A DNA stretch of 64,000 nucleotides from Polaribacter sp. HaHaR_3_91 (GTDB lineage Bacteria > Bacteroidota > Bacteroidia > Flavobacteriales > Flavobacteriaceae), in contig NZ_CP058986.1 of the NCBI RefSeq assembly GCF_019278525.1, positions 3,177,001-3,241,000 of the forward strand, in the 5' to 3' direction. Of this stretch, positions 27,869 to 37,800 are shown piece after piece. The notes under the pieces are model-generated. The model made no database searches. It was not told the origin of the DNA and saw only the letters and a program-made list of their open reading frames with translations. The first letter of the stretch is position 1, and the number at the start of each line of letters is the position of its first letter. A program made the position numbers and the translations under genes.

Positions 27869-28195
27869 GAATACTATTGTTTATAAATTGTAGCAGTAAA
27901 TCTAAAATTTATATTTAATAGAAAATAAGATATTTATCATTTTTCATAGAAAAAACATATTTTTATTGAAACAAAAAAATAGTAGTAATTGTTTATACTC
28001 TACGTTAAGCAGAAAAATATTTCTGATTATTTTATTTATATGCTGATAATATTCTACACTGATTACCTTGATATCGCTATTACCTTTACAAATACGCAAA
28101 ATACCCGATACATACTTAAATTTGAAAAAATCTATTTATTTCCCTTTTCCATGAAAACTCTTTATATCTTTGCCAACACATACTACTTTTAAATT
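27869..28195. other. Divergent intergenic region between cytochrome and trkA genes
   Basis: 327 nt of AT-rich DNA. The only clear signal is TATCTTTG at 28165-28172, a good -7 box for trkA about 23 nt before its ATG. A 67-codon frame at 27989-28192 is of low complexity, spans this promoter and is not believed to be a gene. Confidence 0.6.
28165..28172 (+). promoter_or_regulatory. trkA -7 promoter box TATCTTTG
   Basis: Exact match to TAnnTTTG, 23 nt before the trkA ATG. No clear TTG at the expected distance upstream. Confidence 0.6.
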
Positions 28196-29542
28196 ATGAA
28201 AATTATAATAGCTGGTGCTGGAGACGTTGGTTTTCACTTGGCTAAACTTCTTTCTTACGAATCTCAAGACACCTATATCATAGACTTTGATGGTGAAAAG
28301 TTAGAATATCTAAACAGCCATTTAGATGTAATTACTAAAAAAGGAGATGCTACATCCATAAAATTATTAAAAGAAATTGGAATTGAATCTGCAGATTTGT
28401 TAATTGCGGTTACCGATAGCCAGAATACTAACTTTACTATTTCTGTAATTGGAAAATCTTTAGGAGCAAAAAAAACAATTGCTAGAATAGACAATCCTGA
28501 GTTTCTAAATAATTGTGAAGTAGATTTTAAACAATTTGGTTTAGACTTTATGATTTCGCCTCAAGAATTAGCGGCTAATGAAATAAAAATGCTCTTAAAT
28601 CAATCTTCATTTAATGATACTGTAGCATTTGAAAGCGGTATTTTTAATGTGTTAGGTACACCATTAACCTATAAATCTCCCATTGTAGATTTAACCGTTA
28701 AAGATGCAAAACAAAAGTTTGCTGATGTAGATTTTATTACAATTGCAATTAAAAGACAAGGTGAATCTCAAACAATTATTCCCCGAGGAGATGTTGTTTA
28801 CGAGATAGGAGACCAAGTTTATTTTTGTGTTCCTAATTATAGTATGAATGATCTTTACCCTATTACAGGTAGAAAACGACTAAAGATTAAGAATGTAATG
28901 ATTCTTGGTGGTGGTAGTATTGGAGAAAAAACGGCAAGAAAACTTTGTAAAGATAATTTTAGAGTAAAACTTATAGAAAAGAAAAAAGATAAAGCAGAGT
29001 TTCTTGCAGAAGAATTAAGTGACACTTTGGTTATTAATGGTGATGGTAGAGATTTAGAACTACTAGAAGAAGAAAATATTAGAGAAACAGATGCTTTTAT
29101 TGCAGTTACAGGAAACTCTGAAACCAATATTATGTCTTGTTTAGTGGCAAAATCTAAAGGAGTTAAAAAAACGGTTGCCTTGGTTGAAAATATGGATTAT
29201 ATCGATATTTCTCAAACTATTGGAATTCAATCTTTAATTAATAAAAAACTACTTGCAGCAAGTAATATTTTTAGACACATAAGAAAAGGTGAAATTTTAG
29301 ATCTCGCCAATTTACATAACGTAGATGCAGAAATTTTTGAATTTGAAGTTCAAGAAGGTGCTAAAGTATCAGAATATCCTATTAAAGATATACGAATTCC
29401 TAGAGAAGCTATTTTTGGTGGTATTATTAGAGATAAAAAAGCAATTATGCCTCACGGAAACGTGCAAATTATAACTGGTGATAAAGTAATTGTATTCTGT
29501 TTACCAGAAGCTATAAGTGCTGTAGAACGCCTATTTAAATAA
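28196..29542 (+). CDS. trkA: Trk potassium uptake regulatory subunit TrkA
   Basis: Cytosolic regulatory protein of the Trk/Ktr potassium channel, 448 residues. It has two RCK halves, each with an NAD-binding Rossmann motif: IIAGAGDVGFHLAKLL at the N-terminus and MILGGGSIGEKTARKL near residue 235. A TrkA-C domain follows each half (for example KVSEYPIKDIRIPREAIFGG near residue 385). It is 2 nt upstream of trkH, and the two form one operon with the promoter at 28165. Confidence 0.94.
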   Translation: MKIIIAGAGDVGFHLAKLLSYESQDTYIIDFDGEKLEYLNSHLDVITKKGDATSIKLLKEIGIESADLLIAVTDSQNTNFTISVIGKSLGAKKTIARIDNPEFLNNCEVDFKQFGLDFMISPQELAANEIKMLLNQSSFNDTVAFESGIFNVLGTPLTYKSPIVDLTVKDAKQKFADVDFITIAIKRQGESQTIIPRGDVVYEIGDQVYFCVPNYSMNDLYPITGRKRLKIKNVMILGGGSIGEKTARKLCKDNFRVKLIEKKKDKAEFLAEELSDTLVINGDGRDLELLEEENIRETDAFIAVTGNSETNIMSCLVAKSKGVKKTVALVENMDYIDISQTIGIQSLINKKLLAASNIFRHIRKGEILDLANLHNVDAEIFEFEVQEGAKVSEYPIKDIRIPREAIFGGIIRDKKAIMPHGNVQIITGDKVIVFCLPEAISAVERLFK

Positions 29543-29544
29543 AT

Positions 29545-31047
29545 ATGACGAGTACTTTAAACACCAAAATAATATTTCGCTTTTTAGGTATTACAGCAAT
29601 CTTAAACGGATTCTTTATGTTTATTGCATATCCGTTTAGCGTGTACCACGAAGAAAATGCTAAATGGGGTATTTTAAATGCAGGAATTGTAACTGTAATT
29701 ACAGGACTGCTACTTTACTTTCTTAACAAGCCTAAAAGCACCAATATAAAGAAGAAAGACGGTTACTTAATTGTTACCTTAGGTTGGTTAATTCTCTCCT
29801 TAACAGGAATGCTCCCCTATTTGTTTTCTGGTACAATACCAAGCGTTGCAGATGCTTTCTTTGAAACTATATCTGGCTATTCTACCACAGGTTCATCCAT
29901 TTTAACCAACATAGAATCCATGCCAAAAGGAATTCTATTTTGGAGAAGCGCAACCCACTGGATTGGAGGAATGGGAATAATTGTTCTAACCATTGCTATT
30001 TTGCCTCTTTTAGGTATTGGAGGAATGCAACTTTTTATGGCAGAAGCTCCAGGACCATCTGCAGATAAATTACATCCTAGAATTACAGATACTGCAAAAC
30101 GCTTGTATTTAATTTATATATCGCTAACGTTTGCTCAATTCTTTTTATTAAAAATTGCTGGTATGACTTGGTTTGATGCCATTAATCACGCAATGGCAAC
30201 AATGAGTACAGGTGGTTTTTCTACAAAGAATAGTAGTGTCGCTTTTTATAACAACTTACCTCTTGTACAGTATATTATTATCTTTTTTATGTTTGTTGCA
30301 GGTACTAACTTTGTAATTACTTATTTTGCTTTAAAAGGGAAGATTCGTAAAATTTTTGAAAGCGAAGAGTTTAAATATTACTTTGTTGGAATTATAAGTG
30401 TTTCTGCATTAATTGCTATTTTAATCATCTTTTTTCAAGACAATAATTTACAAACAACCATTCAGCACCCTATGATTTTCGGTGAAGTAGAAAGCGCTAT
30501 TAGACATTCTCTATTTATGGTGATTTCTGTGGTAACTACAACTGGTTTTGTTAGTGCAGATTTTACCATGTGGAATTTCTTTGCAACAGGTATTTTCTTT
30601 GCATTGTTTTTTACAGGTGGTTCCGCAGGTTCTACAAGTGGTGGAATTAAAATAGTTAGGCATATTGTAATGCTTAAAAATAGCTTTCTAGAATTTAAAA
30701 AAGCCTTACATCCAAACGCAATTATCCCGGTACGATTAGACGGAAAATCGATACCTCCAACTATTGTATTTAATATACTATCGTTTTTTATTATTTACAT
30801 GCTTATTTTTATATTAGCTTCTGTAATACTAACGCTTTTAGGCTTAGACTTTATGTCTGCTTTAGGTGCTGCAGCTTCTTCTTTAGGAAACATTGGACCT
30901 GCAATTGGTAGTGTAAGTCCGGTAGATAGTTATGCACATTTATCTGATGCCGCTAAATGGTTTTGTTCTTTTTTAATGCTTATTGGTCGTTTAGAACTTT
31001 TTACAGTGCTTATTCTATTTACTCCATTTTTTTGGCGAAAAAATTAA
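29545..31047 (+). CDS. trkH: Trk potassium transporter membrane subunit TrkH
   Basis: Inner-membrane K+ translocating subunit of 500 residues, with four pore-loop repeats. Selectivity-filter-like segments are seen as ISGYSTTGSSI, TMSTGGFST, VVTTTGFVSAD and SLGNIGPAIGS. Conserved blocks include HWIGGMGIIVLTIAILPLLG and GGSAGSTSGGIKIVRH. The start is the ATG 2 nt after the trkA stop. Confidence 0.95.
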   Translation: MTSTLNTKIIFRFLGITAILNGFFMFIAYPFSVYHEENAKWGILNAGIVTVITGLLLYFLNKPKSTNIKKKDGYLIVTLGWLILSLTGMLPYLFSGTIPSVADAFFETISGYSTTGSSILTNIESMPKGILFWRSATHWIGGMGIIVLTIAILPLLGIGGMQLFMAEAPGPSADKLHPRITDTAKRLYLIYISLTFAQFFLLKIAGMTWFDAINHAMATMSTGGFSTKNSSVAFYNNLPLVQYIIIFFMFVAGTNFVITYFALKGKIRKIFESEEFKYYFVGIISVSALIAILIIFFQDNNLQTTIQHPMIFGEVESAIRHSLFMVISVVTTTGFVSADFTMWNFFATGIFFALFFTGGSAGSTSGGIKIVRHIVMLKNSFLEFKKALHPNAIIPVRLDGKSIPPTIVFNILSFFIIYMLIFILASVILTLLGLDFMSALGAAASSLGNIGPAIGSVSPVDSYAHLSDAAKWFCSFLMLIGRLELFTVLILFTPFFWRKN

Positions 31048-31136
31048 ATATATCATTCATTATTAAATAGTATACGTCTTAAGTTTTAAGCGTTTTTTGT
31101 TTTTTATAAATAATAAAAAAGTTACTTTTATTCTTT

Positions 31137-32276
31137 ATGAAAAAACAATCGAATTTCTTGTATAAAACTGTTGAAGACAAAACTATTGTTTGGTTTGAGA
31201 ATAGTAATGAATATTTAGTTTTAGAAAACAACACTGCAGATATTTTAAAAAGATTAAGCAAAGGGATTTCTGTTAAAGAAATTGCTGAAGCTTTATCTAA
31301 AAAGTTAGCAGTTCCTTTAGATAGAACTATCGATTTTATAATAGATTTAGAAAAAAAGATTTACGTACCAAAAAGCAATAAAGAACCTGAAATAGTTAAT
31401 GATTATAGAGATATTGAAAAGCCAAAATCTTATGAGTTTATAAAGTTCTACAAAGTAAACAATGTTGTTTTTAAAGTTTCTTATTTAAGTGAAAAAGAAT
31501 TATCTCATGTGCATCCAAAATTTGCGCATTTGGTAATTGACAACACTACCAATTTTGACTATGAATTTGATGTTTTTATCAATAATAAATTTATCTTTCT
31601 TATTGTTGATAAAAAACTGATAGGTGCTTGGAGTAGTAAAAACATTCATTACTTTCAAGGAAAGTTTTCGATGCAATTTATTCAAAAAATTCATCAGAAA
31701 GAAGAAGACGAATGGATGGGCGTTTTTCATGCATCCGCTGTAAGCAATGAAAAAAAATCAATCTTATTTTTAGGCGATTCTGGCAATGGAAAAAGTACTT
31801 CTTTAGCACTTTTACAAGCAAACGATTTTACTTGTTTAGCGGATGATTTTGTACCTATGGATGTAGAAAAAAGAGAAGTATATAGTTTTCCTGCATCTAT
31901 ATCTATCAAAAAAAGTAGCTTAGAAACCTTACTTCCCATTTATCCCGAATTAGAAACCACAGCTGAATATAATTTTACCAGATTAAATAAAATTGTACGT
32001 TATTTAAAGCCAAATAACACAAATTATTTTAATCACTTACCCTGTAATGACTTAGTTTTTATTAGATATGAAAAAGAGGCTGAATTAGCTTGTAAAAAGA
32101 TTTCTAAAATTGATGCTTTTCAGCAATTAATTCCAGATTCTTGGATATCTCCAAAATTAGAAAATGCACAAGTATTTTTAGATTGGTTTAGTTCTTTAAA
32201 TTGCTATCGCTTAACGTATTCTAAGAATGAAGAAATGATTGCAACTGTTTCTAAGATTTTTAGTGATGAATTATAA
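31137..32276 (+). CDS. PqqD-like / HPr-kinase-like P-loop protein
   Basis: 379 residues, two parts. Residues 1-80 read like a PqqD-type peptide-binding wing (YKTVEDKTIVWFENSNEYL, then NTADILKRLSKGISVKEIAE). Residues around 190-340 resemble the HprK kinase fold: ILFLGDSGNGKSTSLALL is a Walker A, followed by CLADDFVPMD in the place of the acidic HprK loop. The middle contains DEWMGVFHASAVS. The next gene, nucleotidyltransferase-like, overlaps its 3' end by 11 nt. PqqD proteins usually present precursor peptides to modifying enzymes, yet no precursor or radical-SAM gene is adjacent, so the substrate is unknown. Confidence 0.75.
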   Translation: MKKQSNFLYKTVEDKTIVWFENSNEYLVLENNTADILKRLSKGISVKEIAEALSKKLAVPLDRTIDFIIDLEKKIYVPKSNKEPEIVNDYRDIEKPKSYEFIKFYKVNNVVFKVSYLSEKELSHVHPKFAHLVIDNTTNFDYEFDVFINNKFIFLIVDKKLIGAWSSKNIHYFQGKFSMQFIQKIHQKEEDEWMGVFHASAVSNEKKSILFLGDSGNGKSTSLALLQANDFTCLADDFVPMDVEKREVYSFPASISIKKSSLETLLPIYPELETTAEYNFTRLNKIVRYLKPNNTNYFNHLPCNDLVFIRYEKEAELACKKISKIDAFQQLIPDSWISPKLENAQVFLDWFSSLNCYRLTYSKNEEMIATVSKIFSDEL

Positions 32277-33363
32277 AGAAACACTCTTTTTTGTCGCGAA
32301 ATGTTTAACAATTTCTTTGAATAAAGGAAACAAAGAAGAAATTGAAAATCAATTAAAAACTACAGAAATAGATTGGGAAGCTGTTGTAAAAGTAAGTACC
32401 GGTCATTTTGTATTTCCTTCTTTGTATTGCAACCTTAAAAGAGCCAATTTCTTGCATTATTTACCAGAAGAATTGGTTAATTATATGATTCATATTACGG
32501 ATTTAAATAGAGAAAGAAATAAGCAAATTATTGATCAGGCTATAGAAATAAATGCTCTTTTATTGGCAAATCATATTACTCCTATTTTCTTAAAAGGAAC
32601 AGGCAACTTACTTGAAGGATTATACGAAGATATTGCAGAGAGAATGGTTGGCGATATAGATATAATTGTTTCGAACACTGATTTTAAAAAAGCCATTCAA
32701 CTTTTAAAAAGCGAAAAATATTCCGCTAAAAATGAGGTTTACATGAACTTTCATTGGCACTATCCAAAAATGGTAAAAGAGAACCGTATTGCTGCCATAG
32801 AAGTGCATAATAAGGTTTTAAAGAAACCATACACCCAATATTTAGATTACCAAACTCTAAAAAAAGACTCTTTTTCTGTAAATAAAATTACAGTTGCTTC
32901 TTTTGAAAATCAATCTTTAATTACAGTTTTACAAAAACAGATTAATGATAATCTTTATTTTTCTAAAACAATTACTTTAAGAAATGCTTATGACAGCTAT
33001 TTATTAGCTAACAAAACAACCTTAAAAAAGAGAGTTTTAAATAATAAAAAGTTAGAGAAATATCTTAATAATTATGCAATTGTTGCATCAGAAATATTGA
33101 ATCACCCAAAAAGTTTATCTTTTATTAAAAATGAAGAAGCTTCTAAATATTTAAAATCTTACCTTTTAATTTTAGAAAATTCCCAAGCGGAAATCAAAAA
33201 AATTAATCGAATTAATTCTTATATAAAATTAAAAGATAAGCTAAAAATTCTACAATATTCTTTTACTGATAAAGATTATCGTACATATACATTTAGGCGT
33301 TTTAAAAGTGTTCCATTTTATTTAAAACAACTTGGTTTAAAAAAAACTAAACCAAATTCTTAA
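32266..33363 (+). CDS. Nucleotidyltransferase-like protein (NTP_transf_5 type)
   Basis: 365 residues from the ATG at 32266, which overlaps the end of the preceding gene by 11 nt. The longer frame from a TTG at 32239 is less likely. The core PIFLKGTGNLLEGLYEDIAE followed by RMVGDIDIIVSNTDF fits the family pattern LKG-x-x-LL...R...DIDILV, in which the two Asp would bind metal. HWHYPKMV and AAIEVHNKVLKK supply further conserved-looking His/Glu residues. Relatives occur beside HprK-like or PqqD-like proteins in glycan and peptide loci. Activity is not known. It converges with the Mur ligase gene, overlapping by 17 nt. Confidence 0.75.
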   Translation: MNYKETLFFVAKCLTISLNKGNKEEIENQLKTTEIDWEAVVKVSTGHFVFPSLYCNLKRANFLHYLPEELVNYMIHITDLNRERNKQIIDQAIEINALLLANHITPIFLKGTGNLLEGLYEDIAERMVGDIDIIVSNTDFKKAIQLLKSEKYSAKNEVYMNFHWHYPKMVKENRIAAIEVHNKVLKKPYTQYLDYQTLKKDSFSVNKITVASFENQSLITVLQKQINDNLYFSKTITLRNAYDSYLLANKTTLKKRVLNNKKLEKYLNNYAIVASEILNHPKSLSFIKNEEASKYLKSYLLILENSQAEIKKINRINSYIKLKDKLKILQYSFTDKDYRTYTFRRFKSVPFYLKQLGLKKTKPNS

Positions 33364-34699
33364 CCTCTTCAAAATCTAAACCTCCATAATTACCCGAACT
33401 CATTAAAACCACTGCTGATTTTTCTAAATTCTGACTGAATAAAAAGGCTTTAAATTCATCTGGATTTGTATAAATAGTTAAATCGTCTCTTTCAAAAGCG
33501 TTTGCAATTTGTTCCGCAGTAACTGCTGATAATTGTTTTATTTTTACAGCATGCGGAGAATAAAACACCACCGCTTTATCGGCCGCATCTAATGCTCCTT
33601 TATATTCTGCTAAAAATTCTGCATTTAAACTAGAATATGTATGTAACTCTAAACAAGCCAAAACAGTTCTCTCAGAATACTGTTCTTTAACCGCTTTTGT
33701 AGTTGCAGCCACTTTACTTGGCGAATGTGCAAAATCTTTAAAAATTACTGTTGATGGAGTTTCAATAATCTTTTCTAATCGTTTACTTGCACCTGCAAAA
33801 CTAGCAATGGCTTCATAAAAATCATCTTCATCAACTCCCATATGTTGACAAATCCACTTTGCCCCGGCTAAATTCTGAAGATTGTGCTTTCCAAAAATCT
33901 CTAATGGTAAGTTTCCTTCTGCTGTTTCTAAATAGGTAATTCCGTTTTCAATAAAATGTTCTGGTGTTGTGTAAGGATATTTTTTAATATGATTTTCTGA
34001 TGATTCCACAACGTCTTTTACAATGGTATCTTCTTCATTATACACCATACTTCCTCCATTTACCATAGAATCTGTAAAGATTTTAAACTGATCAACATAA
34101 CCTTCAAATGTTGGAAAAACATTAATATGATCCCAAGCAATTCCGCTTAATAAAGCAATGTTTGGTTTGTATAAATGAAACTTTGGTCTCATATCAATTG
34201 GCGAACTCAAATATTCATCACCTTCTAAAACAATAAAATCGTTTTCTTCAGTTAAATGCACCATGGTTTCAAAACCCTCTAATTGTGCACCAACCATATA
34301 GTCTACTTCTTTTTCATGATAATTTAACACATGTAAAATCATAGAGGTGATGGTAGTTTTTCCGTGAGAACCACCAATAACAACGCGCGTTTTATCTTTA
34401 GATTGCTCATATAAAAACTCAGGATAAGAATAAATTTTTAAACCTAATTCTTGGGCTTTTAATAATTCTGGATTATCTTTTTTAGCATGCATACCTAAAA
34501 TAATCACCTCTAATTCGGTTGTTATTTTCTCTGGAAACCAGCCAAATACTTCTGGCAATAGCCCGTATTTTTCTAATCGAGATTTAGAAGGATTATGAAT
34601 TGTATCATCAGATCCAGAAACTTGGTATCCTTTTTGGTATAAAGCAATTGCAAGGTTGTGCATGGCACTTCCGCCAATAGCAATAAAATGAATTTTCAT
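33347..34699 (-). CDS. mpl: Mur ligase, Mpl-type (UDP-MurNAc:tripeptide ligase)
   Basis: Cytosolic ATP-dependent ligase of peptidoglycan recycling, 450 residues from the ATG at 34699. Ten more codons upstream are in frame but MKIHFIAIGGSAMHNLAIAL is the conserved beginning. Walker-type motif VVIGGSHGKTTITSMILH is near residue 110, followed by VLEGDEYLSS and SGIAWDHINVFPT; the C-terminal domain starts near FKDFAHSPSKV. The length and the SGIAWDH motif favour Mpl over MurC, but the two families are close, so the assignment is probable rather than certain. Confidence 0.8.
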   Translation of the reverse strand: MKIHFIAIGGSAMHNLAIALYQKGYQVSGSDDTIHNPSKSRLEKYGLLPEVFGWFPEKITTELEVIILGMHAKKDNPELLKAQELGLKIYSYPEFLYEQSKDKTRVVIGGSHGKTTITSMILHVLNYHEKEVDYMVGAQLEGFETMVHLTEENDFIVLEGDEYLSSPIDMRPKFHLYKPNIALLSGIAWDHINVFPTFEGYVDQFKIFTDSMVNGGSMVYNEEDTIVKDVVESSENHIKKYPYTTPEHFIENGITYLETAEGNLPLEIFGKHNLQNLAGAKWICQHMGVDEDDFYEAIASFAGASKRLEKIIETPSTVIFKDFAHSPSKVAATTKAVKEQYSERTVLACLELHTYSSLNAEFLAEYKGALDAADKAVVFYSPHAVKIKQLSAVTAEQIANAFERDDLTIYTNPDEFKAFLFSQNLEKSAVVLMSSGNYGGLDFEEVKNLV

Positions 34700-34830
34700 C
34701 GAACAAAATTTAAAAAAGTAAAAATACAAAAGCTTACTACAATATAAAGTATCTTTAGACGTAAACTCTAATAAATTTTTGATTTACAAGCTAATTTGTA
34801 GGTGCTTTAAAAGCATAAAATAAATTGATT

Positions 34831-37800
34831 ATGAAAAAACTGACAACAACACTAATAATGATTATAGCTTTCTCTTCTTTTTCTAACGCTCAAGACTCTT
34901 TTAAAGACCTTTGGTTACAAGTAGATAGGTTTGAAAAAGACAACTTACCAAAATCTGCTTTAAAAATTGTAGAAGATATTTACGCTAAAGCGGATACACA
35001 AAACGATGCCCCTCAATTAATAAAAACGCTGTTTTATAAAAGTAAATATTCTTTAACCTTAGAAGAAGATGCGCAATTAATCATCATTGATAATTTTAAA
35101 AAACACATTGCTAAAAGCGAATTCCCAACAAGAAACGTATTAGAAAACATACTAGGGAATTTATATTGGCAATATTTTACTGAAAATAGATACAAGTTTT
35201 ACAACAGGACAAAAACGGAAGCTAAAGTAGATGAAAACGATTTTAGAACTTGGGATTTAGAAACTCTTTTTAAAGAAATTCACTGTCATTTAGAAGCTTC
35301 CTTAGAAAATGCAGCAGAATTACAGAAAACAGATATTTATGACTATTCAGATATCTTACAAATCACCAAAGATTCTAAAACATACAGACCTACTTTATAT
35401 GATTTTTTAGCAAATAATGCTTTAGATTTCTATAAGTCATCAGAAACTAGTATCACAAGACCGTCTTATAAATTTGTGTTAGATCATTCAGATTTTTTAT
35501 CTGATTACAAAACTTTTTCGGACATAAAAATAGAAACTGAAGATCACTTATCATTACAATTTAATGCGTTAAAAATATATCAGAATTTAATTCAGTTTCA
35601 TACTAAAGAAAACAATTTAAATGCTTTAGTAGATATTGATATTCAACGTATAAACTTCATTTACGAACACGCTACTTTTAGCGACAAGCAGAAAATTTAT
35701 CTAAATACATTAAATAAAACGAAACAATATTTTAACAAAAATAAAGTAAGTGCTTTATATACTTTTCAAATTGCAAAACATCATAGAGAGCTAGCCAATA
35801 ACACACTTGCTTTCTCAATTTGTAATGAGGTAATTAATGAGTTTCCCAAAAGTATGGGAGCACAAAAATGTACAGTTCTTAAAAATAAAATTTTAGAGAA
35901 ATCACTTTCAATAACAGCAGAACAATTTGTGTCTATAAACACCAATTCTAGAGCATTGATCAATTATAAAAATATTGACAACCTCTATTTTACAGCGTAC
36001 AAAATAACAAGTACAGAACTAGAAAAATTCAATAAAACGTATAATACAGCTGATAAAATAAAGTTTATAAACACTTTAGAGAAGAACAAAAAATGGAATT
36101 TAAAACTAAGAAATGAGCAGGATTACTTGCAACATACTACAGAGGTAATTCTTCCAAAATTTGACAACGGAAACTATTTAATTGTTTCTTCTGAAGATGA
36201 AATTATTGCAGAAAACTCCATTTTTGGTACAGCTACAATTCAAGCTACCGATTTAACTTTAATTGAAAACAATTTTGATGACAAATACAATTATCAAATT
36301 GTAGATAGAAATACAGGTAAACCTGTTAAAAATGCAGAGGTATCTCTATCTAACAACAAACCTAGAAGAGGTGCTACTATCAATAAAAAATTAACGACAG
36401 ATAAAAACGGATTTGCTTCTTTTAAAAGTGACGATTATTACCAAGATGTAATTATTACAGTAAAAACTAAAGATGATGTTGCCACTTTTGGAAATCATTA
36501 TTTATATAAAACCAATAGAAGACAAACGAATAAAGCGAACGAAAGCTTGCAATCTTTTATTTTTACAGATAGAAGTATTTACAGACCAGGACAAACCGTT
36601 TATTTTAAATCAATCGTTATCAAAAAACAAGGAGAAGAATCAACTGTTTTTACGGATGATTTTATAGAAATTAATTTAAAAGATGTAAACAATCAAACGG
36701 TAAGTACACTTGAATTAAAATTGAATGAATTTGGTTCTGTTGCTGGTGAATTTATCTTACCAAACAACGGTTTAACGGGTCAGTATGCAATTGAAATAAA
36801 GCAAAGCTCGAAAAGTAAAAATACTATTCGTTTAAATAATAATCGTTCTTATATTTCTGTTGAAGAATACAAAAGACCAAAGTTTGAAACAGCGTTTAAA
36901 TCAATCACAGAAAGCTATAAAATTAACGATGCCATTACCATAAACGGATTTGCAAAAGCATTTTCTGGTGCAAATATTACAGATGCAAAAGTGGTGTATC
37001 GTGTACACAGAAAAGTGCAATACCCAAATTGGTATTATTGGAGAAGACCAAATCCTACTTCTAGTTCACAAGAAATTATAAACGGAGAAACTATTACTGA
37101 TGAAAATGGCCTGTTTAAAATAGTTTTTAATGCCATTCCTGATGAAAGTGTTGATAAAGAAAGTCTGCCTATTTTTAATTATGAAATCACTGCAGACGTT
37201 ACTGATATCAACGGAGAAACTCGCAGTGCAACTAGCATTGTAAATGTTGGGTATCATGCTTTAGTTGCAACTATTTTATCAGAAAACAACATCGATAAAA
37301 ACAGTAATAATACTACTTTAAGTATTGATACAAAAAACTTGAACGGCGAGTTTGTTCCTGCAAAAGGAAATATTAAAATATATAAATTAGAAGCACCAAA
37401 AACTCCATTAAGAGAAAGACCTTGGGGAGCACCAGATTATCAAGATATTTCAGAAAATGAATTTAGAAAGCTATTTCCTCATGACGCGTATTCAGATAAC
37501 GAAATGGACGCCAATAATTGGGAAAAAGGAACTCTTGTTTTTAACGAAAATTTCAACACAGAAACTAGTAAAAAACTCCTTCTAAAAAATACCGAAAATT
37601 GGCTTTCTGGTAAATATAAAATAGTTTTAGAAAGTAAGGATAAGTACAATCAAAAGGTGAAGGACGAAAAGATAGTTACGCTTTTTGCTACCAAAGAAAA
37701 ACAAGTTGCAGATAATAGTTTATTTGTAATTCATGCAGATAAACCTTCTTATCAAATTGATGATATCGTTGAGATCCAATTAGGTTCTGCATCTAAAGAT

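Noticed and set aside
27989..28192. 67-codon frame before trkA
   Set aside because: It spans the trkA promoter, stops 4 nt before trkA, and is a low-complexity Ile/Tyr/Phe string without a plausible start signal.
36473..36667. 64-codon plus-strand frame inside the macroglobulin gene, and similar internal frames elsewhere
   Set aside because: Out-of-frame overlap with a strongly conserved protein and no independent start signal.
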